64,000 nucleotides of DNA, taken from Lutraria lutraria. Taxonomy: Eukaryota; Mollusca; Bivalvia; Venerida; Mactridae. The translations under genes and the position numbers were made by a program. Positions 29,301-44,300 of the stretch are shown here, in pieces (positions within the stretch are counted from its first letter, which is position 1; every line of letters starts with the position of its first letter). The stretch spans positions 4,071,067 through 4,135,066 of the forward strand of contig OZ026842.1 in the NCBI GenBank assembly GCA_964023205.1. Direction: 5' to 3'. The notes under the pieces are model-generated. The model was not told the origin of the DNA and ran no database searches. It worked only from the letters and a program-made list of their open reading frames with translations.

Positions 29301-32300
29301 GTCATTACATCAGGGCAGTCTGTGATGGTGTCTTCCTAATTTGACTTCTAGTTGGCCCCCAAATCCCTCGTCAATACATTTCAAGCCTCCACCTTCAACC
29401 TCAATCACATCCTTGGCTTTTGAATTATAAACCTATAATTTATGAGAATAATCTCATATTTTAGTAGAATGTTGATAAGTATACATGTATTTATTCAGTT
29501 ATATAAAGTGGCTGATTCACCTTAAAAGTTTTTCCTAAACTGTATTCTTACCAGTGCTACCTTACCCTTCCATAAAGAATGGGCAACTTCTTCATATGTG
29601 CAGGAAAATCCACATTTTTGTCAAAACTTTCATCTATGACTATAACCTGCCATGACCGGGAATCGAACCTGGATTGCCGGGTGACATATTCAGCACATAA
29701 CCACTGGACCATAGCTGCCGCCCTGATCAATATGGCTCTCTGTAAATAGATATTTCAAGTTGTCCCATGGCGATTGCTTTTATTAAGTTTTTATTTTCAT
29801 ATCGTTATTTTTGTTTATTTATTTCAGACTGCACACACTGTCAATAGAAATATGTCATTACTCCCAAGTTCTAGCTTTACAGGAGATATGGCTTACATGA
29901 ATCTACGTATACCATCATTGACATGTGATGATGAGGCTGACTATATTGTTAAAGTTACAAGCAAAATGGGAACCATCAACAGAACAGAACCAGTGAAACT
30001 ACACAGTTAGTAATAGATCTCTGAATATGGCTTAAGTATTTTTGTTTTCAGCGTGTTTATATAAAGCCATTTTTCGACGATATTTCAATTATATACGATG
30101 ACCAGTTCACAAGTTTTCCAGGACTGATTTTAGTTTTCAGTAATATTGTGATCTAGCGTTAACTGAATGAACGGCCTGTCCAGTTATTACTTGGTCAGAT
30201 CTATACAGGACTTGAAGTCAAAAGTTCCAGTTTTGTTCATGTCAATTTTAAAAAAAAATGATGTAAGAAAAGACGAATGAGCTTTAATTTTTATGTAAAC
30301 AAGTAGAAACAATGTGGGGGTATATAAATAGGTACCCCTGCAATAGGTATATCCAGAATAAGTAAAGTAGCTACAATATTGAAATTACAGGCAAACCTGT
30401 CCGAATGGCCACCTCTGAATAATGATCACTCAGTGAATAAAGCCCATTCTTTCAAAAACCATCATTGATTATTAAGAAACAAAATGACCTCCGAATAAAG
30501 GCCACCTATCAATAAAGGCCACATTTTGTCTTTCCGATGGACGACCTTTTTAACAGGTTTGTCTGATCTTACAAACAAACAACAAAGAAATTAACTGAAT
30601 GAGGAATAAAGATAAATACAAAATATTTGTCAATCCATTGATCTTTCTAACCAACCCTCATTTCTTCTATGCATTAAACTACAAATTCACAACTTATTCA
30701 TCAGCCCAGCTTAAAAATATATTCTTTCTTTTCAGAAAAGCCTTCTGTGCAGATTATTGCTCCTCCCAAAGCGTCCAGTATCGGGACTATAATGTGTACA
30801 GCTGACCTGGGCTATCCTCCAGGAAGGTTAGTGGTCCGTGTTACTGGGGAACAAGATTCTACTAAATTTTACTACGCTCCGCAGGAATTAGTTGAAGTGC
30901 TTTATGATGGATCCTGTCAGACACTTGTATCATTCAACTTTACAGGTAAGATCTTGTCTTAAATGTTTATTATTACACCCGGCAAACTAAGTTTAAGAGG
31001 GGGGTATATTGGTGTCACTCTGTAGGTCGGTGGTTGGTACGTCCGCATAAAAGTTTGTGCAGCAAACTTCTTCCACATTTTTTAAGCAATTGCAATGAAA
31101 CTTGAAATATGTTGTCGATGTGCAAGACACAATTTTCATGGCCAGCGATTCACTCATTGCATGTCCTCTTGAACTTGATCCACTCATTCCAGAGTTATGT
31201 CCCCTTGAACTTAGCCGTATAGTGTACTATTGCATTATTAGTGTATAAGCGGCGGCGGGAGTATTAGTCACCTCTGTGACAGCTCTTTCTTTTGTTTATT
31301 TATATAGCAATGAATGTTGAAATACGGATATTGATGATTACACGATGTCATTCTTCATGTATATTGGTGCGCATTATTTAAATTTGATTGGATGTTGTTT
31401 TTTTATATCCACAAAAGAAACAGAACAATTTTTTTGATTTTTGGAAACTGAACAATAGTACCAAAGTACTATGTTTCTCTATGTCTGCCATTCAATTGTA
31501 AAGCTAATTCCTGTTCCATGTTGCAGTGCAAGTTTATGCAAGTTCAGTTTCCATGAATACTTTCAGTTCTTTGATTTACATATTTGCCAATGAATTGTAA
31601 CATTCCAAGTAATATTGTTGTAGTCCATTACCGAAATGTGGCAGTGTCAATTTGGCATGTAGTCACACACTGACGAGCATCAATGAATATCAACCATCAG
31701 TGCTTAGTTTTTTATATTTCAGGAGACAATTGGAATATCACAGAAGGTTCAAATACATACATACAATGTGGTGTCTATAATCCTATAAGTTATAGACCAA
31801 ACTCTGGATTAATACTGTCTGATACAATACAAGCAATGCTGGGTAATTATTGGATTTTAATTATTTATTTATATTTATTTAATTTGTTTGTGTTATTTTT
31901 GGTTAAACCTGATATATTTTCTTCTTGGTTCATCAGGCCATAAATGCAATATATTTTGAGCTGGTTTAGATTTGCATGAGCATGTCTTTAGTTGATACTT
32001 CGAAATTGAATATTGTATGTATGTGCTTCCTTGATTTTCTCACATTTGAGTAAATGACAGTGGACTGGTGATCTACAGGTTTGGTTCATCAAAGGTATAT
32101 AATTATAAATTATGATGTATCTACCTGTTAGGTGAATTAATAATATACAGAAAAATGCCTGAGAATTCCAGTTTTCAGAGAACTTTTGATAAAAATGGGA
32201 CTTGAAAAATTATCCGGTTTTCATAGAATTCCGGTTTTCCGGGAGTCTGGTTTTGAGGCTTTACTGTATATGGAAGTTACTGTATGATGCATCTACCATT

Positions 32301-35300
32301 TAGGCCTGAATTAAAAATATATTTGTTTGCCCTTTACTGACCCTAAATTTTAGAAAAGGTTCAGTTTGTTGATTACAGTAAAACTCGCTTATAACGAAAT
32401 GCCAGGGGGTATAAAAATTATTTCGCTGTAACCGAGTTTTCATTGTAACCGAGCACACGCTTATAGTGAAATTTCACTGTAAGTTGCTCACATATAACGA
32501 ACTTCGTTATAACCTGTATCGGAGGTATAATTTTTCTAGATCTATGTAAATATATGTCATGCAATAAATGAATAGAAAACCTTGATGCATATGTATTTTA
32601 TTCGTGTATTACATTTGATATTGTGAGAAATGTATTTAATTTGAATAAATAAATAAACAACTGTGAGTCAAGTATTCAGTTTTATTATGTTTTGTATTTA
32701 AATGTATTTCTAATCTCTTGTTTCACTACGCACAAAGAAATCCTTTATTGTCTTCTGTTTAATATCGCTAGTATGAAGCACAATGTTTTCCGCGAAAACA
32801 TTGAGAACTTACTCAAACAAAATAATTTAGATTGATACACTCCGGTAATCGGTATTTATCACCCGTGAAAACGCTATTGAATTTCATAACAATGGAAAGC
32901 TACGGGTCAAAATAATATCCAATACGTAATTATCACGGTCAATAAAAGTTTTTGCTTTGATGTTTGAAAAAATTTAGTTTCATTGTAACCGAGCATATTT
33001 CCTCTAAAACATGATTCTGGGGCCAAAAAAATCATTTCACTGTAACCGAGTTTTCATTGTAACCGAGTTCACTGTAACCGTACATTTTTATATAGAATAA
33101 AGAAGGCCTCAGCCGGGCCAAAAAAATCGTTTCACTGTAACCGAGTTTTCACTGTAACCGAGTTCGCTGTAAGTGAGTTTTACTGTATCTAGAAACACTA
33201 TTTTATGTAAAAAAAAAATATGAGTGGGTAGGATTTTTTTCAGGCTATTTGGTAACCGGCAAGCAAAGTTTAACTTAAGCCTTAGATACATCAATTATAT
33301 TTAAAAGTTAGGACGCATCTACCTGTTACAAATACAGTATAATTATATACAATGTAAAGTTATGTCACCTTCATTTACATGTATTTTACTTCTGTTGTTA
33401 TTATTCAGTGCTTGTTTATATTATATACTACAGTACAAACAGGTGTCAAAGAAGGGGATGGTATGAATGATATTCATGGTACAAGTAACATGCAGGATTT
33501 ACTGCCAACAAAACCACCTCTAGGCACTCCACTCCCTAATTTCGGTGACTTTGACGCAGACAATGGGATACCAGATTCATTCTTACCAACAAAGGATTCT
33601 GGAAGTCCTAAAAAGCCTGGTAGATATTTTCTTATCCACTTTGTTATTTCTTAAACATTACTGATAAAGATATGTAAATCAAAACCTGTGTTAGGGCCAC
33701 TTGCAAATAAAAGCCACCCTGTGAATAAAGGCCATTCTTTAAAAAAAATATTTAAAGCAAATTGACCTCTGAATAAATGCCACCTGTCAGTAAAGGCCAC
33801 ATTTTGTCTTTCTGAAGGGTATTGTCCTTTGATCACAGTTTAACTGTGCTGTAACAACATATTTGCCAATTTATTAGTCTCCTACCAATGTTTAGTGTTT
33901 GTTAATACCTAGTCTTGGAATTACCTAGCCTGGCCTGTTTCAAATTTTAGGATTTCTTCAACCAGTCATTTTCAAGGCTCAACTGGTAGGGGACTTATGT
34001 GTCCTTGTTTATAATAACATTAGTTTTTGCATCATTTTCAGAGATTATATCCTGGACAGATGGTGATTCCTATATTGGTAATCCCTTGTCTGTGACCTGG
34101 TTAGCAGGAGACATTGATGGTTGGAGTCACATTGTAGTAGATAGGAATTTGTCTAGTGGAACTCTTGAGAATATAACTGTGATACATGCAGATGAAATGG
34201 TAATAAAGTATTGGTTTATCATAATATTGGTGTCACATCCATGTAGTATGTTGGTGATATTCATATCTAACTGAACAGACCAGCTAGTTCTTATACAAAC
34301 GTTAAAAAAGCATTTTATGTCTTTTGTTACATTTTTCAGTATCTTAAGTAAGGGATTTTATTTAATAAAAATCGTATTAGGATGGCTTAAAACAAAGTTT
34401 GCGCAAAATTCTGATTGTGAGGGCTATACTGGAATCACATAAAATGTCCAGTCCTGTCGCAATTCTTGATTAGGCTGTTGTTTATTAAATATAACTTGGC
34501 ATGATCGTTTGCCTACATTATAATATGGTGTGTAACGCACAAGAACCAGGCCCGTACCTCCAAGGTCAAATATGGAGTTTTCTTTGTCTGGGCGGGTGTG
34601 TTTCACACAAAATTCAGGGCAGTAACTACATGTATAAGGTCATACTCAAGGTCACATTTGATGGTCAAAGGACAAATATAAGGCAGTATCATGAACATGT
34701 CCGTGTCAAAGCGGCCTAAGTCGCCACTTCAGTGACAAGCTCTAGGTATAAATGAATTATGTTTCATTTTAACTTACAGAAACTTACAGGAAAGGATGGA
34801 CTACCATCCATGATGTCTGGATCAAAAATTTCCGACAACACTGCAAATTTAGTGCTCAATATTCCAGCATTAAATTGTTCGGATGAAGGAAGCTACACAG
34901 TTCATGTGTTAGGCTTAAATACTACTGTCATAAAAGCTGAGAATGTCAGTGCATTTAGTAAGTATTCTTTTTCTTTTTTTTCATAACAGTTTTCTTTATA
35001 TGAAAATGTTAGATTAGAGATAATGTGAAAAATGAGCCTTGAATGAGATTTCAAAATTCTTCTCTATGATACATTATAATTAATAGTGGAAGAATCTCTT
35101 TTACTGGGAATGTTGAAAGTTTTTCCTTATCTATAAAAATGAAGTTTGCCCTATCATAGTTCTGGATGAAAATTCAAACAGGAAGCACCTTATTTACTGT
35201 TTGTCATTGAAAACTCCATTACGACTGAGAATTTTTTGGATAAAAATCATCTCTGCTCAAATAGGTTTAGTTTTGCAATATGAAAAATGACTTCTTTAAA

Positions 35301-38300
35301 GGATGGTGGAATATCAGTTTCTCCAAATGCGGTCTTCACAAAAAACTTTTTGAAGCACGGGACATTTGTTCCAGTGAAAATGCAAATTTACTTTACTGGA
35401 CCGAATTAACTTTTAATGGACCCAAAAAGGTACACACAAAATTTCATAAGATTTGGCTAAAAACCATATTTTATGAGAGTTCATTTTTTGTTCTGAAATA
35501 TGATAAAATTATCTTGGACTACTGACCTTTGCAAATTTGGTGGACACACCCCAGGGCTAAATTCGAGGACTGCACATCATGTATATATGATCATGAAGTA
35601 ATATGGATTTCCTTTGCTTTAAGATTATAAGTAGAGTAGTCAATATATTCATTTACCTTTGTTTCAGGAAAACCTGTGGCTAATCTTATAGTCCCTGACA
35701 GTTTGTCATCTAGAAACTTTGATGAAGTGACATGTAAGGTGGATCTTGGTTACCCTGCTGGTAGATTGATAGTCAAAGTATACACAATGAATGGTACCAG
35801 TAAATACTATCCTGTCCCTGATCCTGTCACTAATTGGACTTTGACCTCTCCATGCAAGACTACAGCAGAATTCAATTTTACAGGTAATGCCATTACAGTG
35901 CAACGGCTTCAAAGAAACACACTTTGGGATAAGTAAAATCATGTTATTGTTGAGAGGTTGTTGCTATAGAGAGGTTGAATTAATAGTTAAATGGTGAAGT
36001 TGGGTAAAATCATGCTGTTTGTTGAAGGGAGCTTGTTGCTCAAGAAATGGCCGCTCTGGAGAGGTTGTAGTGTATTTTATGGATGTTTTCATATTTTCAT
36101 CTCTTCCACAAAATAATGATCATAAATGAACTTGATTTCACAGGCAGGGATAATCAACCCTTTTTTGAGTCATTCCAGTTTATTTTATCCTTACTCAATT
36201 TACTTAATAGTAAGGTAAGTTACATAGTTCTATTGTTTTCTAAGTTGTTTGCACATTGCATGTTTTGTGCTAAAAAGGGTTTTAATTATTTGTTGTTATT
36301 GTATAATTCATATGTTTTATTAAGTACATATGTATCATTAAAAGACAAGGTTTTATAACCTCAGGATCAGGTATTGTGTGAAAAGAGTTAAGGAAACTCT
36401 TGGCCTACTTGCTTATGGGGATAAGGCATATCTGTAGTACCAGTGCCATAACACAGTCAACATCATTCTGAGAGTTATGTCCCATTTTAACTTAGAAAAT
36501 TGGGCCCATATCTCAAAAAGTATCAAATTATCAACATGAAACTTCAAATGGTAATCAACCCATCTTATTGAGAAGAACTGCAAAAAACTGCAGTATGCAA
36601 GAGCCGTAACTCTGGATTTATTTTAGTTATTGCCCTTGTTTAACATTCATGCTTCAGTTTTAATGCTTCAAGTAGGAGTTTGGATCAACTTACGACAGGT
36701 GTTGATTTTGTTCATCTTTTTGGAGAAACTCTGAATTTAACTCTTGTATGTTTCAGCGGGATATTGGGAACCTTTTGATGGTCCAGAGGCCAGTTATATA
36801 CAATGTGGTGTATACAATCCTAGCAGTGTAAAACCAGGATCATTTCTTGTTTTATCTGATTCTGTACAAACACCATCAGGTAAAGGTTACCTTTCTTGTC
36901 TATAACTAGGGCTTGGGCGAGTATTTGAGTACTCAGGTAATCACAAATGAAATTGAAAAATCGGGTATGAATGATAGTCTTTAATGATTTGTTGATCGCG
37001 ATCTTGTTGTGTTTTTTCTGAAAAAATATATGCTTTGTTCTTCTTATAAAAAATCGTTTTTCATCCAAGTCTTCACTGTTTGCTAAGGGACCTAACAGGA
37101 TCTTTCTTAAACCAGAAAATTGTGCTGGTACATTCAAAGGATGTACGGATAAATCTAAGTCATAGAACCAGTTCATATTGATTTATTTCATAATCCCTGA
37201 AAGAAAATAAGATTTAGCTGTCTCCATAACTGTAATGGTAAAGTTTTGAATGGGTCACTTGATGATAAAAATGTTTGTGTTTTGATTTGGTGATCATGAG
37301 TGCTGAATCGTGGATCAGATCAGATTGCCTCTTTCCCAGTAATCCACAGACCTATCTATAACTCAGTCTTGTAGATTTAGACTTTTTAGATCACCTGGGC
37401 ATGATGTGCTCAAAGGTGAGCTATTAGGTCAATCAGACTAAGTCTGTCGGCCAGCATCCACATATGGGGTTGTTGACACTCTAGAGGTCACAGTTTTTAT
37501 TGGATCTTCATCAAACTTTTTCAGAATGTTTATTTTAATGATAGCTAGGACAAGTTCAAATGATAGCTAGGACAAGTTCAAATGATAGCTAGGACAAGTT
37601 CAAATGATAGCTAGGACAAGTTCAAATGATAGCTAGGACAAGTTCAAATGATAGCTTGGACAAGTTCAAATGATAGCTTGGACAAGTTCAAATGATAGCT
37701 TGGACAAGTTCAAATGATAGCTTCGACAAGTTCAAACTATCCTAATATTTCATCATTGAAAATTTACAGCCTCATGGTTAATCAACAATAACTTTTTTCC
37801 TGGGTCACTGGGAGACAATGAGTCATCCCCGACAGAGTTGAGCAATATGAAGCCAGCGATGTCCATTGATGATTTATCATCAGATAACAGACTTCCTGGT
37901 GTTACAAACAAGTCCTCATCAGCTACTGTCAAGTCGGACAGCAATGATTGGAGTCAAGCTGGTAATGTCTATGATGAGCTTTCTAAATTTATCTGCATGA
38001 CTGTTTAGTAATATCTTAAAAAACTTGTTTGATCTTAGAATTTTTTTTATGCATAATGATGGAACTTTGTTATTTGTTTAGATTTTGGCAAACATTATGA
38101 CTTTATGAGTCTTGTTGAATAATGATTGATAATAAGTTTTGTCTGCTATACATATATGTATAAATATCTGGTTTGTGTGCATGAATACCATAAAATGATA
38201 ATCAAAAAATCTGGAGTTTTATGTTAGTAAGTTGAAGTCAAATCATCATGACACAATTATGTCTCTTTCGTACATAAGAGTTTTCCATCTGTATATTGTA

Positions 38301-41300
38301 GAGATGATATCCTGGGTGAATGAAGATGTTGTATTAGGGGAACCATTGTCCCTTACTTGGATGGGGACTAATGTTAGGGGCTGGAAGAATATTTTGCTGG
38401 AAAGAGAATTTCATGATGGACGTATAGAGAATATAAGTGTTGTCAATACTGAAACAATGGTATGTGATACTTACCCAAAAAAGTACAGTTAGACCTGTGA
38501 ACAAAGGCCACCCTTGGAAAATATATTTATTGACAGGTGGTCCTTATTTAGAGGTCATTTTGTTACGAATATACAACAACAGTTGTTAAAGAATGGCCTT
38601 TATTCCTATGATGGCCCTATTTGGAGGTGGCTGCCAACACATGTTTCAGTGTACTTACATTAAAATATTATCAGTAACTGTTAGCTTTCTGCTCTTATAA
38701 TAAAAGGATATTTCAATCGGTTTGAATATTTTAAGTTTAGTATTTGAATATTGTTTTGAAATTGTTGATTCTATTGTTGGAATGCAGAAACAGTGTTTGA
38801 ATAGTTTTATTAAGGTGTTATTAACTATCAGAAAAATGTTAGAAATGTTTTATCCTTTACCCCATGCTGGCTGTAGCCTCCTAGTCAAAACAGGTACATG
38901 CATAATTATAGATATGGGAAAAATGCTACTGTTTTTAAGGCAAATTTTTATGTATATTTATAAACCATATTCTTTTCTGATCTTTTGTTTTTATGAGAGA
39001 TTAAAGTACAGTAAAACCTCTCCAGAGTGGCCCTCTGTAGAGCAACAACCTCTCTATAACAACACCTTCAAAATTTTCCTAAACTGATATTTATTATGAA
39101 TTTAACCTCTGTTGAGCAGCAACCTCTATACAACGGCCAATGTTTGCAGCTCTAACAGGGTGTTGCTCTACAGAGGTTGTACTGTATAATTATGAATAAT
39201 TACATTATAACGTCATTTAATGTGGAAAAAATGATTAATTAGGGATATAAATATCAGGCATGAAAAGCTGGGGTTATGCAGATGAGGTAGAGGCGTGAAA
39301 AAGCAGGGCCGTGAAGTAAAGGGTTAACACCATATTTTGATTGTTGTTTAATACTTAAATGATTCTATCTAATTTTCAGACAATCCTTAATTCAAGAAAT
39401 GACATGAAAATATCACCATTTTCTGAATTTGCTGAGGATAGAATTAATGTGACATTGAATCTTGATTCTCTGTCATGTGCAGATAAGGCATTGTATTCAC
39501 TAACTCTCAGTAATGGATCACAGCAACTCAAGACATCTGAGAATATCCTAGCTTATAGTAAGTGATGAAAAATGCTCATCAGTAATGGCTCATAGATTTC
39601 CATAAGTATTTTGTGACAACTCATACATCCTAGCCTACTAATCAAAAGGTTGTGGGTTCAAATCTCGCCAGTGCTTTTTGATATTTCAGGGTCGCTAGGG
39701 TTGCACAGGCTTGAAAAGTACTTGAAAATGAAGGGTTGTCTTGAAAAGTCCTTGAAATTGAGTTCTGTCTCGAAAAGTACTGGAAAATCGACCTGTAGCC
39801 TTGAAAAGTACTGGAAAATCGACCTGTAGCCTTGAAAAATACTTGAATTTCAATATGAGAAAATCACATGAAAAATGGTGAAGTGTGTATCAGTAAGAAC
39901 CAGGAAAACTGTATGTGAAATAAGAGTGAAGGATATATTAATGCCCATACAGTTCCCCTCTCTCTGTGGTGGCTCTGAAATTATCATAGCTGTAGACAGG
40001 GACTGTGTAGCATTTCTTCTCAGATTTAGCTTTATACACTTTAAGGGAGTCAGAGTTTATATACTGGTTGTTGCTTACCAGTTTATCCAATAATAACATA
40101 AACTGTTAACTCTTGTTACAGGACAGTCCCATGTTTCCATAATCTACCCTAATACTTCACTTACCACAAACAACTTGGACAAGATCATGTGTGTAGCTGA
40201 TTTAGGACATCATACAAACAAACTTGCCATAAAAGTCACTGACGATATCTCATCAAACAAATTCTATTACGCTCCAGTAGAGTTGGTGAAAGTCACATTG
40301 AATTCAACTTGTCAGAAAATTGTTTCTTTCAATTTTACAGGTAAGTACTCCAGATTATGACTATATTGTCAAAGTTCTTTATGTGATAAAAGGGTTTTCA
40401 TTAGACATCAAAAGTTGTGCATCAGTTATGGCCCTTGGCTGTAAATAATCTAAGGTGTCAGCGAAATTTCCTACTATCATAATAACAAACTTGACCCTTT
40501 GGTACAAATTCTCAAGAGTTAGAATCCTTTATTACTAATTTCCAAGGTCTAAATACCATTTTAAGGGTCAAATGGATTCAAATTTAAAGCCCTGTCAGAT
40601 ATTTATCTCTCGAATGGATTTGCAAACAGTATAAGATCCCCTTTTTAAACCACGTATTACAGGTACCATATACTGCCTAATATTGAAACAAGAAAACTAG
40701 CTAGATAACATTTAATTGACTTAATACATATTATTATATATAAAAAGAAGTGTGCTAAATTGATTTATTGTGCCTATATAGAGATACAAAGTTAATCACT
40801 TTCTCTTACATAATTCTATACTCCTATCTTGATATTATGGTCTAAGTTTGTCATATTATCCTGCGTTGTAGGTTATTTTTGGGACATTAATAGATCTTCT
40901 AATGTAACTTATGTCCAATGTGGTGTACAAAGCCTTGAGAGTGGAATACCAGGACCAAGATTTGTGGTGTCAGATTTGGTACAACTCAAAACTAGTAAGT
41001 TTCTTATATTAAAAACATCTTAATCCATTTTAGTGAAAATTACTGTCATGTTGATTGTACTATACTTTGTATTATTTTTTATTCTTATTTCTTCTTCATT
41101 ACTAGTGATTTTAGACATAATCTATTTTTAGTCATTTTTAAAACTGATAAAAAATCTAACTTGTGAACAAAGGCCACCCTTGGGAAAGACATAATGCGGC
41201 ATTTATTGACAGTTGACCTTAATTTCAAAGTCAGTTCTAAATTATCAATGACAGTTCTTAAAATGAATGGCTTTATTGACAAGGTGACCTTTATTTGGAG

Positions 41301-44300
41301 TCTGACGTTACTAACACAGGTTTTACTACAGAGCTAAAAAGGTCCCTTTTTTGCCTATAACAATATTTCAATTCTTTAAAAAAAACACGATTATTGTGAA
41401 ATCATTAGTACCAGTTATAGATTGTCTTTTGTGGTATAAAATAATTCTTTGTGTGATTTATTTCCAGTGAAAAATGACAATGATGGAATGCCAGGAACCA
41501 GTACAGCCCATCTTACCTTACAAAATGGTTCCCATATTTTAAATGGTCAACCTATTGATATATCTACTGAATCAGATGGCAGACCACTATCTCCTATAGA
41601 TATGTTAAATCCCTCCACATCAGAAGTTCCAGCTAATAATCCTGGTAAGAATTCTTATCTGACATATATTAAATGGTATTTGTTAAATTCTAATAATTAG
41701 AATATTATTGTCACAATAAGGCCTTAAAATTGTTAGTTCCTGGTTACATGTCATTAAAAATAGGGTATGTAGATTGTGTTTCTTTGTTTTGGCTCTTGAA
41801 AGTGTATGGAACAGTAAAAACAGTGAGAAAATGCATGTACTATTCCTCATGCCAAATAAAGAACCTAGCCTTATGGGAAAAAATATTTTATTTTTTAAAT
41901 TGACTGTATACTTTAGTTTTACTTATTAAATTTTGTTAAAGTTTTATTACACACTCTGGTGCAATAATATTATCTGGTTTATACAAGTTTTTTGAAGTCC
42001 CCATCTGTAACCGCCAAAAATTTAAGGTGTTAAAAAAGAGTAATTTCAATTTTCAGGAGCTTGTCCCCCAGTGGCTCCCTCAGATTTCAAATTTGCAAAC
42101 TTGCACCCCATGGTTTTGTCACAACAGCACTAATACTTGGCGCTAAAAGGTTGAAAATTACCTCTGGGGACTTTGAAAAACTGGAATTCTGGTATAAACC
42201 GGAACCTGTGTAAAACAAAATTAACAAATATGTAACAGTGATTTATTGTCATCACATGATACTGAAATGTTGTAATTTATATCTTGTAGAGCTTGGATCT
42301 TGGGTGGATGGTAATTTCTATATGAACAGACCTTTGTCAATAACTTGGATAGCAAAGAATATACAGGATTGGCATGGCATAAATATAAACAGAGTTTATC
42401 CTGATGGTCGTGTAGAAAATATCAGTCAAATTGATGCTAACACTATGGTATGATAGTTTCTGTTTAATTAATTAAATTTTGATTTTCTTACTAAATTTTC
42501 AAATAAATTGTTATCATAATCATATATTTGTTGGTTGATTTTAGGGTTACAAATGAGAGTGCGAAAAAAAAATACATGTACATGTAGGGCTGCCTCTCCA
42601 GAGCAATAAGTTCATAAACAGCGTGATTTTTTCCCACTGTAAGATTAAACTATTAATTCCACCTGTCCAAAGCAACAACCTCTTAACAGCAACATAATTT
42701 GGCTTCTCCCTAAGGGTTTTGCACTGTAGTTGTAAATAAGCGCTGTTATTAGGCCCTGAAGAATCGGAGGAAATTGTTTTGCATATGTCTGTCGTTCTCT
42801 CTGTAACCAGACCTATAATTAACAATAATCAGAGAACAATTTGCTACTACCCTCAGTCCTGATAGGCTGGTTGACACCATATGTAGCTGATCCTACTGAT
42901 TTTAATGCCAGAGGTCTAGGTCAAAGACCTACATTACCAAAACATTGTTGGATCAGTAACAGGAAATTACTATCCAGATGGCACTAAAAGGGGATATAAG
43001 TAATTGATAAACATTTCTTGTCATATTCTTAGATTTTTGTTGTCATAATTATGCATATTGACTTTCAGGCATATAATAATTTGTCTGTTACTTGATTACA
43101 AATCAGAATTTATTATCAACCTCAGAAATTGTAAAAATTACTTCAGTAGGTAAGTACTTGTAACCAACATTGACCTACTGTAAAACAAGTGTATGTTATC
43201 ATATGATATGTTAACTTTCAGACTGTTACCCGTAGTAGAAATCTAGGAATTTCCTTGAATGAATCAACATTCAGTGCCGACTCAACAAAAATAGTTCTAA
43301 GAATTCCATCTCTATCCTGCCAGGATGAAGCTGTGTATTCAGCTCATATTTTTACTAATTCCAGTAATTTGACCAGATCAGAATCAGTGGAAGTTCTTAG
43401 TAAGTGACCTGAGCATAATCTTAATGTACTGTCAAACCTGTGAACAAAAACCACTGTTGGGAAAGACATAATGTGTTCTTATTGACATGTGGCCTTTATT
43501 CAGTGGTCAGTTAGTTCCAAATAATTGTTTTTTTTAATAATTTCTTTTATTCACAGGGTAGATTTTATTCAGAGGTGATTGCTAATACACATGTTTGACT
43601 GTAGCATTCTAAATTCTTAGTTAAATGTGTGTTACTAAAACCAGCTGGTTCACTTTTCATGCAGTTTAATTAGTCCTTAATTCAGCAAATTGATAATATT
43701 CTTTATCATTGCATAATTTGAATTTAATAATTCACTTAGTTACATATATATGTTCAGTTAAAACTCTCATTGATTATTCAAAACAAACATCCTCTGAATA
43801 AGGCCACCTGTCAATTAAAGTAATATTTTTTCCATCCGAAGGATGGCCTTTTGCAAACAGGTTGGACTATTGTAACTTATGTATAATTAGAAATGTTTTC
43901 TATGATTGCATTGATCGGACAGTTTTTTGGATGTTACATACTGTTCTCATTTCTAAAGGAAAAGGATTGGTTTTCGCTCGAAGATTTTGATGCGGCCCTT
44001 AATTTGCACTACCATTTAATATCTAGGGTTGTACATTTTTTTTGTATTCATCTATATGCAGTATTTGATGAATGTTGCATTATTTTAAAATCATTTTTTT
44101 TTTTTTTTGCAGAAAAACCTACGTCTGAAGTCATTTCATACGTCCCGGTGAGTGAAGTGAAGGGTTTGACTGACTTGGGTTGTAGGGTGGATCTTGGTCA
44201 TCCGCCTGGTCAACTTGTTCTCCGTGTATCCAAAATTAACGACTCTGAAAATTATGTGAACTATAACGTGCCACAAACAGTGATAGATGTACTCACTAAT

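Noticed and set aside
36140..36210. Extra exon after 'gatttcacag' between C7 and D7
   Set aside because: No cassette motif, no phase-compatible donor, and unit 7 is already complete.
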